Shown piece after piece: positions 47,224-58,649 of a stretch of DNA of 64,000 nucleotides. A program made the translations under genes and the position numbers. The notes under the pieces were generated by a model. That model did not search any database, was not told where the DNA came from, and was given only the letters and a program-made list of their open reading frames with translations. The number at the start of each line of letters is the position of its first letter. The first letter of the stretch is position 1. Origin of the DNA: Nectonema munidae (taxonomy: Eukaryota; Nematomorpha; Nectonematoida; Nectonematidae); assembly GCA_030549495.1 (NCBI GenBank), contig JAUIRK010000922.1, positions 124,001 to 188,000 on the forward strand, given 5' to 3'.

Positions 47224-48345
47224 CTAGCATGTCTTAACTTCGCCATTTTGTAGACGATCTTCGCTTTTGGACTTTTCGTCATCATCCTTATCATCATCAT
47301 CATCGGTATGAGAAGCATCATGGATAATGCTACTTTCAGTTTTTTTCAGGTAGGACGAAGCATTACTACAATTTTCCTTCTCGACAAATACAAAGTAGGA
47401 GTAGGCGAGGGAAGCAAAGACGCTCACGTTGAGTCCGATGAAATTGGTGAATGAAAAGACGTAATCTCCTCCAATCAGCATCCCTGAGTATGTGACAAGC
47501 AGATTCTTCAAGCAGCCCACCACACACGCCGTCAAAGCTGAGTTGTGTTGAGTGCATGCAGCTAACGAATAATTCAGTATGAAACCCATGAAACAAGAAG
47601 ACAAGAAGCAAGCAAAAAAGAAAGCATTATGCCACAAAGGACTTTCAAATATATCCTGGAAGGAGACTAAATGCAGACCAGAAGAGGATGCTAATGGTGG
47701 TGATGATGAACGCGCGTATTCTGGCGCAAGCAAACCAAAATACCAAAAAATTACGACGAAGGGAAGGGATAGGAAAGCGTTGTAGAAAATTAAGCCATAT
47801 TTTCCCAGTGACGTCAGAGACTGGAGCTTGGCTGCGAAAATCACACTATACAAGGCGGATAATGTGTTATTAACGAAGATGTAGGAATACGCAGACAAGT
47901 TGAAGGATAAGTCGGAAAGCGCGGCCACAACGCTACCAACAATCATAGCATAAACGCTGCTTTGAATTCGTAGCGAATACTTCCTTTTGAGAATCAGGGC
48001 TTCCAAAATCATTGTGAAGAGAATTGCAAATCGCCGAAGAACGGTAAACATAGGTAAGCTGATTTTTTGAGTGCTACCGAGACCACAAATCAGATTGGCT
48101 GCGTATAAAAAGGGAAGCGGAAATGTTTTCACGGCATTCGAAGAAATATTCAGTGGAAAAGTAGTGACCTTGAGTAATCTCAAAATCAAAATCACAAAAA
48201 TGGACGCGCTCATTTGGCCAAGGGAAAGGAAGATAAAAGATGGAAAGGCAAACGAGGTAAGCACAATTTTGTTCACTACGACAATGAAAAAAGAAGCAAA
48301 ACCAAAGGCCAGAGCTGATAAAACGGGCAACCCAAGATCACGCAT
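47224..48345 (-). CDS. SLC35D: SLC35D-type nucleotide-sugar transporter
   Basis: A single-exon frame of 373 residues. SLC35D proteins exchange UDP-sugars (UDP-GlcA, UDP-GalNAc, UDP-GlcNAc) for UMP across Golgi or ER membranes and feed glycosaminoglycan and Notch glycosylation; fly Fringe connection and worm SQV-7 belong here. About ten hydrophobic segments are visible. Conserved blocks are FFIVVVNK (19-26), LPMFTVLRRFAILFT (97-111), GKYGLIFYNA (181-190), TQHNSALT (265-272), GCLKN (277-281), GGDYVFSFTNFIGLN (292-306). The C-terminal tail is hydrophilic with a Asp-rich run (about 348-356) from a GAT repeat. The frame opens upstream at TTG, but the first ATG fits the family. Exact substrate cannot be read. 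Confidence 0.93.
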   Translation of the reverse strand: MRDLGLPVLSALAFGFASFFIVVVNKIVLTSFAFPSFIFLSLGQMSASIFVILILRLLKVTTFPLNISSNAVKTFPLPFLYAANLICGLGSTQKISLPMFTVLRRFAILFTMILEALILKRKYSLRIQSSVYAMIVGSVVAALSDLSFNLSAYSYIFVNNTLSALYSVIFAAKLQSLTSLGKYGLIFYNAFLSLPFVVIFWYFGLLAPEYARSSSPPLASSSGLHLVSFQDIFESPLWHNAFFFACFLSSCFMGFILNYSLAACTQHNSALTACVVGCLKNLLVTYSGMLIGGDYVFSFTNFIGLNVSVFASLAYSYFVFVEKENCSNASSYLKKTESSIIHDASHTDDDDDKDDDEKSKSEDRLQNGEVKTC

Positions 48346-48369
48346 CAGAAAAAAGCTTATAAACAAGTG

Positions 48370-48866
48370 TCACAGAAATGTTGGGAAAAAAAATAAAAAT
48401 CTTTATTGTATAAAGTTAGTAATTCACTAAAAATATTTAAAAGTATGAAAATAAAACATACATTGCATAATTACACTCCGGTACGCGGAGAAGGGGGATC
48501 AGAAGAACCCTGTTTTTACTGAATAATTCTTTTTTACTACTTTTAACAGTCTACCCATTAATTTGGAAAAAATAAGACTACATTAGCATAAAGTATAAAA
48601 AGAATTTCCGAATGTAAAAAATTTATAGAAATATACTTTAACTTGGATTTAAAAAATATGTAATTTAATTTCAATTTTTTGTTCTTTTTTCTTTGCTTCC
48701 TTTTTCATGCAATTTAAATTAAATAAAATGGACACTTTATTTAAAATAGAGAGTTTTTAGATTCTTTGATTTTAATTAGTTTTTACTGAATTTTTATTTG
48801 TATTCATTTTATTTAAAGTTTTTTATTTCTGAAATATAGACTCTTGCAGCATTTAAGTAAACAATT
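48370..48866. other. Region upstream of the SLC35D-like gene
   Basis: Should contain the promoter; no clear core element is seen. A hAT relic begins at its far side. Confidence 0.4.
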
Positions 48867-50909
48867 ATGGGACGCGCTACAAGGGAAAGGAAAAGGAAGG
48901 AAAAAAAAGGAACAGTCTCTTGTCAAAAGTTGGATCAATTTCTTCCGGTTAAAACAAAAAAGGTAAAGAAATCGAAAGTCCTGTTTGCCAATATCCTTAA
49001 ACTGTTGGCCGTAATTTGTCATTGCCAACCTGTTGCAGATTCTTTGCATTCCTCAAATGTACTAAAAACGTTGAAGACAATAGTAAAGAGTCAAGTAGTT
49101 GTGATGATATGGAGAAATTTATCTCTCAACCAGAGAACCGAAGAAATAGGGCATTTATACTTTAAATACAGCAGTTGGTGGCTGTAATCGAAGTTTTCGA
49201 ATTGAATGATTACCGCAGCACAATTGGATGTGAATCTGGTTGATGGTGTATTTTGTATTGTCTGTGCTATATTTTCTTCTAATCAGTAAAGTGTTGCTAA
49301 AGCTTTTCGAGTGTGGAACAAAAAGAGCTAAATCGTTAACCCTTGGAGGACGACAACTTTGAAGACTAATTCGTCTTCTTTATTTTTCATTGGAATTTTA
49401 GATATTTTAGGCAGGCGATTTTCCTTTCTTGGTACACCGGTGTCACACTGGTGTTTGGTGCCATACAAAAGGCTAATTGCTTAAAACGATATTAACTCTT
49501 CTGGTAATACAGGAAATTTTCTAGCACTGCTCAAAGTAATGGTTGTTCACGGCAAAGCACTTAAAAATCATCTTGAGACACTTGCAATGAAATCTGCTAC
49601 TAGCATGTCTCCTTGAACCCTAAACGAGATTATAGAAGTGATGGGTTTCATATTAGTTGATGAAGTCGCATCACAAAATAGAGAATTATTATCACGCAGC
49701 CCCAGATTTGATGATAAAGAAAAGAATGACAGAAGAATCTTTGACATTTTTAGAACTAGAGCGAAGCACATGAAAAGAGTTAGCAGATTGTTGTATTTTT
49801 GCAAAAACACAAAGTTTCCGTTGTCAACATGCCTAGTCAAGGAAATGGTGGCGCTAGATACATGTCGTCAGAACGTATTGATGTACACTACAGTCTCGAG
49901 TAAAACAAGAAGCTCTATTGCCACATATGTTCATTGTATTACCGATTGTTTCAATTTAGTAATCAGTCAGTAATGTTCAATACCTTATGTGCGTAATGTA
50001 ATTGGTTGTCTAAAAAATTGGAGTTGTTACTTCTTAGATAGTCCAAAAAGAAGTGATGCTTTTAAATTTATTATAAATCATAATACAAGTCCTGTGGGGA
50101 GAGGTTAGGGAGAGAGCGTTGTAAAATGCTCAAACATGTTACCTTTAAAATTATTGAGATGTATTAATTAACTTTGAATGAAATAAAAAAAATTTAAGTT
50201 TATTTTTGACAAATTAATACATTTAACGAACCATTATCAACTGTTCTGGATCCAAATTTCTTCTTTTGTTGATAATAAAATTTGATCCCCAAATTCTAAT
50301 TTTGTTCAAATAGCTAAAAAGAGAATTTACTACATAAAAGTTATAAATTATTATCCCTTTCTTTCTTCCAGGCCAAGACGTTACTTTTTCAGAAAGTAAC
50401 AAAAAAAAAGTCAGATTGTTTGTACTACAGGTTACTCCTTATATCTGTAACTTTACCAGTTACAAGTGCCTCATGTGAGAGAAGCTTTTCAAAGATGAAA
50501 TTGGTTAAACTTTTCTTAGAAACCTTATAACAAGTAGAAGATTGAGTGATATTGCTTTACTTTCAATCGAAAAGTTGTATGCTGAAAAAATAAACCTGGA
50601 AAACTTTATTGATGAATTTGATAGTCGCTATGAGAATCGTCGAATCAAGCTACATTGATGCTTTTATTTTGTTTTTTTCATAAATAAATATTTTCTGTTT
50701 TTCAAGTTATCCAAAATGAATGAAAAAGACAAAGTTAGAAAAGTTTATTGCTTTAAAAATTATAAAATAATCTTCAGGATAATTCAAAAAAAATAAAAAA
50801 TAAAAGTAAAATATATGTATTATTTGGTAAATTGCTAATTTTATAGAAAATCGTGCAAATTATCAAATAAAAAACTTGCCCCACTCCTAAAAATCTAGAA
50901 TCGCCACTG
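48867..50909 (+). pseudogene. hAT (ZMYM1-like) relic with right terminal repeat
   Basis: The plus strand opens with a Lys/Arg-rich start (MGRATRERKRKEKK) and then KLDQFLPVKTKK. The middle is decayed: FILVDEVASQNRELLS, then IATYVHCITDCFNLVISQ, then NVIGCLKN...DSPKRSDAFKFI, matching the CxAHxLNLV and SPKR blocks. The C-terminal dimerisation block has ITLPVTSASCERSFSKMKLV and SDIALLSIEKL (in part shifted). The right end TCTAGAATCGCCACTG is a hAT terminal repeat. The left end was not found. A TTAA-type repeat is inserted at 49340. Confidence 0.72.
49340..49465 (-). repeat. TTAA-flanked copy of the 115-bp repeat
   Basis: TTAA (49336-49339) followed by CCCTTGGAGGACGACAACTT; then GAAGACTAATTCGTCTTC and, on the opposite strand, CCAGTGTGACACCGGTGTAC. 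This ties the repeat cluster at 31.7-32.3 kb to TTAA insertion. The right end is unclear. Confidence 0.6.
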
Positions 50910-51569
50910 TCCGTGAAGGACTCTCATATAAACACTTCTACAATTTTTGTATCCTTGAAACTTTAGAAATGATAGGTTATGAACGTCACGCTGAAAAGAA
51001 GGGTTGTGCACCTTTTGAGAAGGAGTCGGACTCCGATTTTATAAATATAGTTATATTCATATATGTTTGATTAAAAAATAAATTCACGACACTCTTTACG
51101 CGACATAAAAATGTTCATCATTTTAGTCCAAGCCTCGTATTTTTGCAACCCATGAAAAAAGGCTAAAAAATTCAATAAAATTGAAAAATGAACTTTTTTA
51201 TTTTATGTTAAAATTAGTTTGTAAAGTAGCAAACCTCAGTTTATGGCTAGAAAGTTTTTAGGAAAAAAAATGTAAACCAAACATCTTTTGGAAAAAAAAT
51301 TAGGATAACTTCAGTTTATGAAGCGTATTGTTTTGTCCTAATCTTTTTGAAGACAATGCAAGAAAGACACTGAACTAGAAGTACAAACCAATAGAACATT
51401 TTAATAAATTGTGTTGAAGAAAATAGATCAAATTTTTGCTTGCAACACAGAGTAGAAATGTCTAAAATTCAGGAAATCTTTCAATGACTATCTAAAATTA
51501 ACATTCACAAACGACTTTGAAATATGGTTCATGTCATCAACCTTTTTGGAGGTTTAGAACATTTGACAC

Positions 51570-51770
51570 AGAAAATTCAGAGAGAGAGAGAGAGCCAGAG
51601 TCGAAGTCGAAGATTATATATAGGTGGTGGAGTCATTAATGTTAAAAAAATTACATAGATGGAGTTGCAGTCTCAAAAAGTACAAATATGTAGAGGCCAA
51701 GTCGGTGTCGAAAAATTATAAGAAAGTCGGAGTCGCCAAATATTTTCACCACTCCACAAACCTGGTGAAA
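51570..51770. repeat. (GA)n and GAGTCG-rich degenerate repeat
   Basis: A short (AG)n run, then repeated AGTCGAAG / GTCGGAGTCG motifs. Similar GGAGTCGGACTCCG occurs at about 51024 and ACTCC-rich stretches near 46.78-46.91 kb. This is probably the decayed end of a dispersed element. Confidence 0.4.
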
Positions 51771-52106
51771 AGTAGGGTACTCGCTTTTTTCTGACTGGGA
51801 TGGCAGTAATGCACAGCAAATATTACATTGTATCACCCCTTTTGATTTACAATCCTCATTCCTCATTTATCTGGAATTAGTGTAAAGCTCCAACGAAAAG
51901 GTCTATGAAATTCTTTCTTAAATTGTTTTATTTTATAAAAAAAAACTAAAGGATATTGAAGTAGGATTTAGCCAAGTTTTTGATGAAAGTTTTGTGATGA
52001 CAGAAAAGATCGGCAATTCCGTTGAGATGCCCCAAATTGCTATAAGACAACAATATCGTAGCAATGCTGAAGCAAGCAAGCAAGCTCCAAGAGTACAACA
52101 TAATTG

Positions 52107-52312
52107 TATAATGTTTTTTACACATATATACCCATTTTTAAGTATTCTGAATTCAGTGGTGATATTCATTTTTTCCTCTCTCAAAGCATTCTGATTAGAG
52201 AATCTTCTTGTGGATCTTAGACTTTTTTATCAGGCCTGAATAATTGTCAACCAATCTCATTTCAAAGGTTTTTTTCTGATGAATCATTGGTGATGTTCAT
52301 TGTTTAAAATTC
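52107..52312. repeat. Single dispersed copy of the 54.5-kb repeat end
   Basis: About 205 bp nearly identical to 54494-54699, including the last unit of the 150-bp tandem array and the non-tandem sequence after it. Confidence 0.85.
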
Positions 52313-52318
52313 AAGACA

Positions 52319-52458
52319 GGGATGTCCAACTTTGTTCTATGATGGGCCAATTTTAAACTAGTTCCTTTACTGGACCGCAACTATACATGGATGTCCAACT
52401 TTGTTCTATGATGGGCCAATTTTAAACGAGTTCCTTTACTGGACCGCAACTATGATGG
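52319..52458. repeat. Two tandem copies of 70 bp
   Basis: The unit GGATGTCCAACTTTGTTC...GATGGGCCAATTTTAAAC...TTTACTGGACCGCAACTAT is repeated twice with about one difference. The start (CAGGGATGTCCAACTTTG, then GGGCCA) resembles hAT (Charlie-like) ends. Confidence 0.8.
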
Positions 52459-52812
52459 TTTTTTTTGAAAAGTTTAAAATGAAAAATTTCAATACACAAC
52501 GTTATTGCGAAAAAATCTATTAGAGTTCATGTCAATTTCTGACATTACTTTCAAACATTTTAAAATTATCATGAACAAAAAATGATACAAAAATTAAGTA
52601 AGATATTTTATATTTTGTTTCTTCGGTTATTTTATATAAAAGTCACTCGTTTTTAAAACTAAATAAATACATACATCTCACAAATTAGCCAATATAAAAT
52701 AAAGGTAAGTAGAAATACTTTTTCAAATATCAACTATGAGCAAAACATGTTTAAAACATCAAATGAATACAGCAGAAATTAAAAACATTTTCGTAAAAGG
52801 AAATTCATATTA

Positions 52813-53286
52813 CTTCTGTCCAGTGGCGGATCCAAGGTGGGGGGGCTCATGGGCCTAGCCCCCCCCCCCCTCCCAGTGTCGTAGCCAGAGGGGGGGGGGG
52901 GGCAAGGGGGCAGTGCCCCCCCCCCAAATACCTTTTCTGCCCCCCCCCCCCCAAATAATTTTATTTCCAATATGCTTGCCCCCCTAAATTCCTTGCATGC
53001 CCCCCTCCCCCCCAACTTCCATTTTTTGGCTACGCCACAGCCCCCCCCCCTTATGAAAAATGGCTTTGAAAATTACCCTTACTAATTTTACTTTTTCCTA
53101 AAACAATACTTGTTGGTAGTTGATTACGTTTATATCAACAATATGACATGTCGAATTCTAAAAGACATAATACAGATGTCGTATTCTCTGAAGATTTTAG
53201 CAAAATTGGAAAAAATTAAAATAGATTTCGCCCCCCCCCCCCCCCCCCCTCTATAAGAAATTTCTGGATCCGCCACTGCTTTTGTC
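52813..53286. mobile_element. hAT MITE with nested second hAT MITE
   Basis: The outer element 52821-53278 has perfect 13-bp inverted ends CAGTGGCGGATCC and flanks CTTCTGTC / CTTTTGTC (7 of 8 alike). Inside, 52874-53040 has ends CAGTGTCGTAGCC and CTGTGGCGTAGCC (opposite strand) and lies in a poly-C tract, so its target duplication cannot be distinguished. Both contain long C or G runs. There is no coding capacity. Confidence 0.85.
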
Positions 53287-53839
53287 CTTTCGCAAATTAC
53301 ATATGTTGGCTGCATAACGTAAAATCAAATAATAAGCATTAGATGCTCAGAGCAGGAATCATAGGTGAGCTGCTTAAACAGATAAAATGGACTGCAATTA
53401 AATGGGACATTATTGATTTAAGAAATATTGTTGCACCTTTTCTCGATCACCTTAGTATGTCTTAAAAAATTTCCTCAACCGAGATTTCATTTCCAGGCAT
53501 TTATCTGTAAAAGATGTCAACACAAAATACATAGAAGATTTACATTGCCGAGAATTATTCAATGTAAAAATCATTTCAAGAGAATTTCTTCCCTGAATCT
53601 CAAGCTCAAGCAATTAGGGAATACAAGACCGTATTACTATATACAAGCATTTATATGCTTTTGTTGATAGCATGCACAAAACCAGTCACTTTATGAGAAT
53701 GTGAAGGAAACATAATTGAATTGCAGAGATTAACCCTATTAGTGCTGGGCAAAATTTGTCCGCTCAAGTGCTGGGGGCGTAAAGTGCCCCCCCCCCCCCT
53801 ATTTTTCTCAGATATTAATAAGTTTTTATAAATATTTAA

Positions 53840-54560
53840 AAATTGATTTATATTTGACAGCTCATCTCAAAAAGCAACTTTTTATTTAAATAATTATATA
53901 AAGTTTTTTACACATGTATACCCATTTTCAAATATGCTGAATTCAGTGGTGATATTCATTTTTTATGAAAATCAATCAAACCTGTCAAAAAATTGATCTA
54001 AATGTGACAGCTTATCTCAAAAAGGAACTTTTTATCAAAATAATTATATAAAGTTTTTTACACGTGTATACCCATTTTCAAATATGCTGAATTCAGTGGT
54101 GATATTCATTTTTTATGAAAATCAATCAAACCTGTCAAAAAATTGATCTAAATGTGACAGCTTATCTCAAAAAGGAACTTTTTATCAAAATAATTATATA
54201 AAGTTTTTTACACGTGTATACCCATTTTCAAATATGCTGAATTCAGTGGTGATATTCATTTTTTTATGAAAATCAATCAAACCTGTCAAAAAATTTATCC
54301 AAATGGGACAGCTCATCTCAAAAGGAAACTTTTTATCTAAATAATTATATAAAGTTTCTTTTACACATGTATACCCATTTTCAAATATCCTGAATTCAGT
54401 GGTGATATTCATTTTTTATGAAAATCAATCAAACTGTCAAAAATTGATCTAAATGTGACAGCTCATCTCAAAAAGAAGCTTTTTATCTAAATAATTGTAT
54501 AATGTTTTTTACACATATATACCCATTTTTAAGTATTCTGAATTCAGTGGTGATATTCAT
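53840..54560. repeat. 150-bp tandem array, about five units
   Basis: Units start at a steady 150-151-base step (marker TAATTATATAAAGTTTTTTA at 53891, 54041, 54191, about 54342, about 54492). They share GCTGAATTCAGTGGTGATAT and AAAATCAATCAAACCTGTCA. The last unit is slightly different and matches the dispersed copy at 52.1 kb. Confidence 0.92.
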
Positions 54561-55369
54561 TTTTTCCTCTCTCAAAGCATTCTGATTAGAGAATCTTCTT
54601 GTGCATCTTAGACTTTTTTATCAGGCCTGAATATTTGTCAACCAATCTCATTTCAAAGGTTTTTTTCTGATGAATCATTCGTGATGTTGATTGTTCAATT
54701 ACAAAAGGTTGTCCACGTTCTTCATTTAAAAAATTATCTCTTTGACGCAAAAGGAAAAATATGGACAAATTCAATTTAAATTAAAAATATCTTGATAGTG
54801 ACTAAATTCTCCCATATTGGCATCTGTGCCATTTTTGATAAATCTGACCTATTCTAAATTTTCAGATTTCCTACCCATCTTAGCTAAATGTTAACTGTAA
54901 TCCTAGATGATAAGCTATGATGATTTAAATATTTTTCATTTGTAAAAGAGGAACTTCTTTTTCACAGTCAAAATCTTTTTTGAAGCATCTAATATTATAT
55001 AATTAAACCACTTCCTAGTTCACTAGAACATTGTACATCTTCCATTTAGTCAAGATACATATTTTTTTAATTATTTGTTTTGATCACATGTTCTCTTTTC
55101 AATTAGTTTTCAATTTGGTTCCTTCTCTCATACAAATTTTCAAAAGATTTTATAATACGTTTTGTTTTTTTTAATAAATATTTCATACTCAAGATGATTG
55201 TAGAAAGTATTATCAGCCAAAATATACAAAAAAAAAGTATATTTTTACTATATACCTAATATGCAGCCATTTTTTGAAATTTTTTTACAGAACTGATTTT
55301 CAGCATATATTACTAATTCAATTGCCATTTCGAGGTATTTTTTAACCGTATTATCCAAAATCCAGTACA

Positions 55370-56360
55370 GAAATAAAATAAGCATAGTCGATTTGGTATA
55401 AAACAGATATTTTATTTTTTTGAAAATATTTTTGAAGACAGTATCTAGAAGTAGCAAATCTGATTGAAGCTGTCAGATAATTTAAAACCATAAATGCCAA
55501 ACCTGAGTCCAAAAATGAAACCAGCATCTTTTGGCATAAAAACAGATATTTTATTTAAATTTCAAAAATATTTCTGTAGGCATTAGACGTAAATCGAACA
55601 TTTGATTGACACTTTCAGACATTTAAAACCTCTAAATGCAAAAAATGATTTCAGAAATAAAAATGATCATGGTCGAATTGGTATAAAAACATATATTTCA
55701 TGTAAAATTAAAGAGAATATTTTGGGATATAGTTTTCAGACATAAACCAAAAATTTGATTGACACTAGCAGTAAAACCTCTAAATGCGAAAACTGTGTTC
55801 AGAAATGAAATCATCATGATCTATTTGCTATAAAAACATATATTTCATGTAAAATTTGAATCAATATTTTTGGAAACAAATTTTAGAACTAAACGCAATT
55901 TGATTGACACTTATAGGTCTTTTCAAATTCAAACTGCAAAAATTGAGTCCATAAATGAAACTAGCATATAAAAACATATATTTAATTGTAAAATTTGAAT
56001 GAATGTTTTTGGAGAGAATTTTTAGAAGTAAACCGCAAATTTGATTAGCACGTATAGGTATTTTCACATCCTAAATGTAAAAAATGAGTTCAGAAATGAA
56101 AACAACATGATTGATTTGGTATTAAAACATATATTTCATGTAAAATTGAGAGAATATGTTTGAAGATAGCTTTTAGAAGTAAACCGGAAATTTGATTGAC
56201 ATTGACAGATATTTTAAAACCTCTAAATGTGAAAAATGAGTCCAGAAATGAAACCAGCATGGCCGATTTAGTATAACACATATATTTTATGTAAAATGTG
56301 AAGGAATGTTTTTGGAGACAATTTTCAGAAGTAAACAGCATCGATTTGGTATAAAACTTT
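55370..56360. repeat. Decayed tandem array, period about 140-150 bp
   Basis: About seven units share TATAAAA(A)CATATATTTCATGT, then GAGAATATTTT.GA.A, then GAAGTAAACC..AAATTTGATT, then CTCTAAATG..AAAAATGAGT. Similarity between units is moderate, with small gaps. Sequence is unrelated to the 150-bp array at 54 kb. Short minus-strand frames arise from the repeat. Confidence 0.75.
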
Positions 56361-56608
56361 CCCATTTTTGATGTTTTGACAATTAATGAAAATTTTTGTA
56401 TTTAGGAACTAAGATTAATTAAAATGTATTTTTAATTTAATGCTCATTTAACTGACTTAAGATGCTGTTGATATAGTCTTAACAACATAGAGAATCAACA
56501 ACTGATTTTTACGTCTAGTTCAAGTCAGTGTATTATTAAATTTATTTGACAGTTTAAATATCAACAAACAATTGCCATGTAATTTAAATAGCCTTACAAA
56601 ATATACTC

Positions 56609-56803
56609 TAAGGGGTCGTTCACAATTGACGTCAACTAAAACTGGGGGGGGGGGGGGGGGGGGGGGGGGTATCCAAAGTTGACATAAGTCAATTTTGTTA
56701 AGTGATGATATATCTAAAAGTTGACATGAGGGGGGGGGGGGGAGGGGGTTGAAATTTATCAAAAAAAAAAAAAAGGTTGACGTCAATTGTGAACGACCCC
56801 TAA
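56609..56803. mobile_element. PIF/Harbinger-like MITE, 189 bp
   Basis: The element 56612-56800 is flanked by TAA on both sides. It has 25-bp perfect inverted ends beginning GGGGTCGTTCACAATTGACG. Inside are two poly-G runs and a poly-A run. A 3-bp TAA/TTA duplication is typical of PIF/Harbinger. Confidence 0.8.
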
Positions 56804-56829
56804 GAACTTATGTTTTGATTTATAATATC

Positions 56830-58640
56830 ATCTTAGATAAAAAAATTTTCTTATATTAGATAATTTCTTTCGATTAGCTTTATTAGATTTTTCAGAAAAT
56901 AGAACGTATTTAAATTTCTTTATTAAATTTTGTATAAGTTGAATTAATGTAGGTTATAATTATAGCTTATTATCCTCCTGATTCTGACCTTGAAGTGAAT
57001 AATTAAAACTAAAAAATTAAGTGTGGACAAAAAATTATGATATAAAAAAATATTTTAAAAAATAAATAAATTTTTACTAGAACCACAACTATAACATATT
57101 CCCTGAAATAAATCGAGGAGAGATCAAGCCCAAAAAACTAGATTATAAAAAGTATATAAAATAATTATAAAAAAAAAAATTTTTAGATATATAAATTTAA
57201 AAATGATTTTAAGAATGATAAATTTACTTTTAATGCCCGAAACTTACTTATTTTGATTTATGTAGGTAGATGCCCTAATATAAGCTCGTTGCAACTTGAA
57301 TTTATGTCGCGACATTTTTAGAGACGTTTAAGCTTGTTGATTCTTGAAAAAATAGATATTAAACTCGATAAAACTATTCTTTTATTTTTATATTCCATCA
57401 AAGCTCTAATTTAAACTTTTAAAATGTACTATTATTTGGGTATAAAACATCAAATAAAATCGTTGGTTTGAGGGATTCTCCATATTCGCAAATCGAGTAG
57501 TTAATTTAGTATTATTTGTTTATAAATTTTTGTGATGAGAATATTTTTTTATCTTATTCTGAAAAAATAGTCTTGGAATTTTTTTAATACGGTACTATAT
57601 ATCGACTAGCCGATCTTATATCCTTTTCGCACTTGGCTGAAAAAAGGGTTCATTGGTGCCCTATTATTGGTTTGTGGGGTAACATAGAAATCATTGATGT
57701 GATGAATAGGTTATTGTTCGATGAATTATTTTTGTTAGGTCTAGCAAAATAAATCTAAAAAAAAGTATACGGACAGAACCACATACTACGATATCTTTTA
57801 GCCGCAAAACGTTATCATTACATACAACTAACAATATATGCTGATAAATGTTATATCAATCAAAATTGTTTGAAGACCACAATGTTACATTCAATTCTTA
57901 AATAAAAATATTATCTTCAAAACTAACAGTTCAGGCTAGGGCAGTTAAAAGTCAAAAAAATTCAACTCTTTATTTCTAATAGAACTTATTCTAAAACACT
58001 TAAATAATTTATTTTGTAAGTTTTCTCTTAAAAAAGTCCAACTTATTAGGTCAAAAGGAAACAATTTTTAATTAATAGTGATTCTTTTTGTAAATGATTT
58101 AGATTTTGAAAATTTTAGCAAGTTATTAAACCCAGAGGGCCAGTATTTTACAATTTTTAAATTACATTTACTGATCAAAAACCAACTAAAAATTCGATTA
58201 TTTTATTTTTATAATCCGATCTTTATAATTTTTCTCCTTCATTCTCTCACATAAATAAAATAAATTAAAATTTTAAGTTATAATGAAAGATGTATTTGAT
58301 TTATGTAGAAATATCCTTACTGAAAATGGTGTAATCTAAGTATGTAAGTAGGAAGATATATCTAAGCACTATCGGACCTTTCCATATGCTTGGGAAATGG
58401 TTTAAAAGGTGTAAAGTTGACGTTTAAGAAAATTGAATTAATTTGGCTTGCGAATTTATTAAGAGTGAAAAGCTTTGGAGAAATTAGTTAATTGTTGAGG
58501 GAGTTTGAAGAACTTATTTTTTTGAATTAGTCATTGAGGGAGTTTAAAACTGGATTTTTGAGGTGGTAGTTAAAGGATGATTGATTGAGCGAAAGTAATA
58601 GGTTGGTGTTAAAGAATATAGGTCTTAAATAAAAGAAAAG
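56830..58640. other. AT-rich stretch without recognised content
   Basis: No coding, RNA or repeat signal was recognised. Confidence 0.5.
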
Positions 58641-58649
58641 AGTGTAGTT

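Noticed and set aside
47579-48430. Plus-strand frames opposite the SLC35D-like gene
   Set aside because: They are antisense shadows of a well-conserved transporter frame.
56520-56786. Minus-strand frame with poly-Pro
   Set aside because: Poly-Pro is the translation of the poly-G runs in the Harbinger-like MITE.
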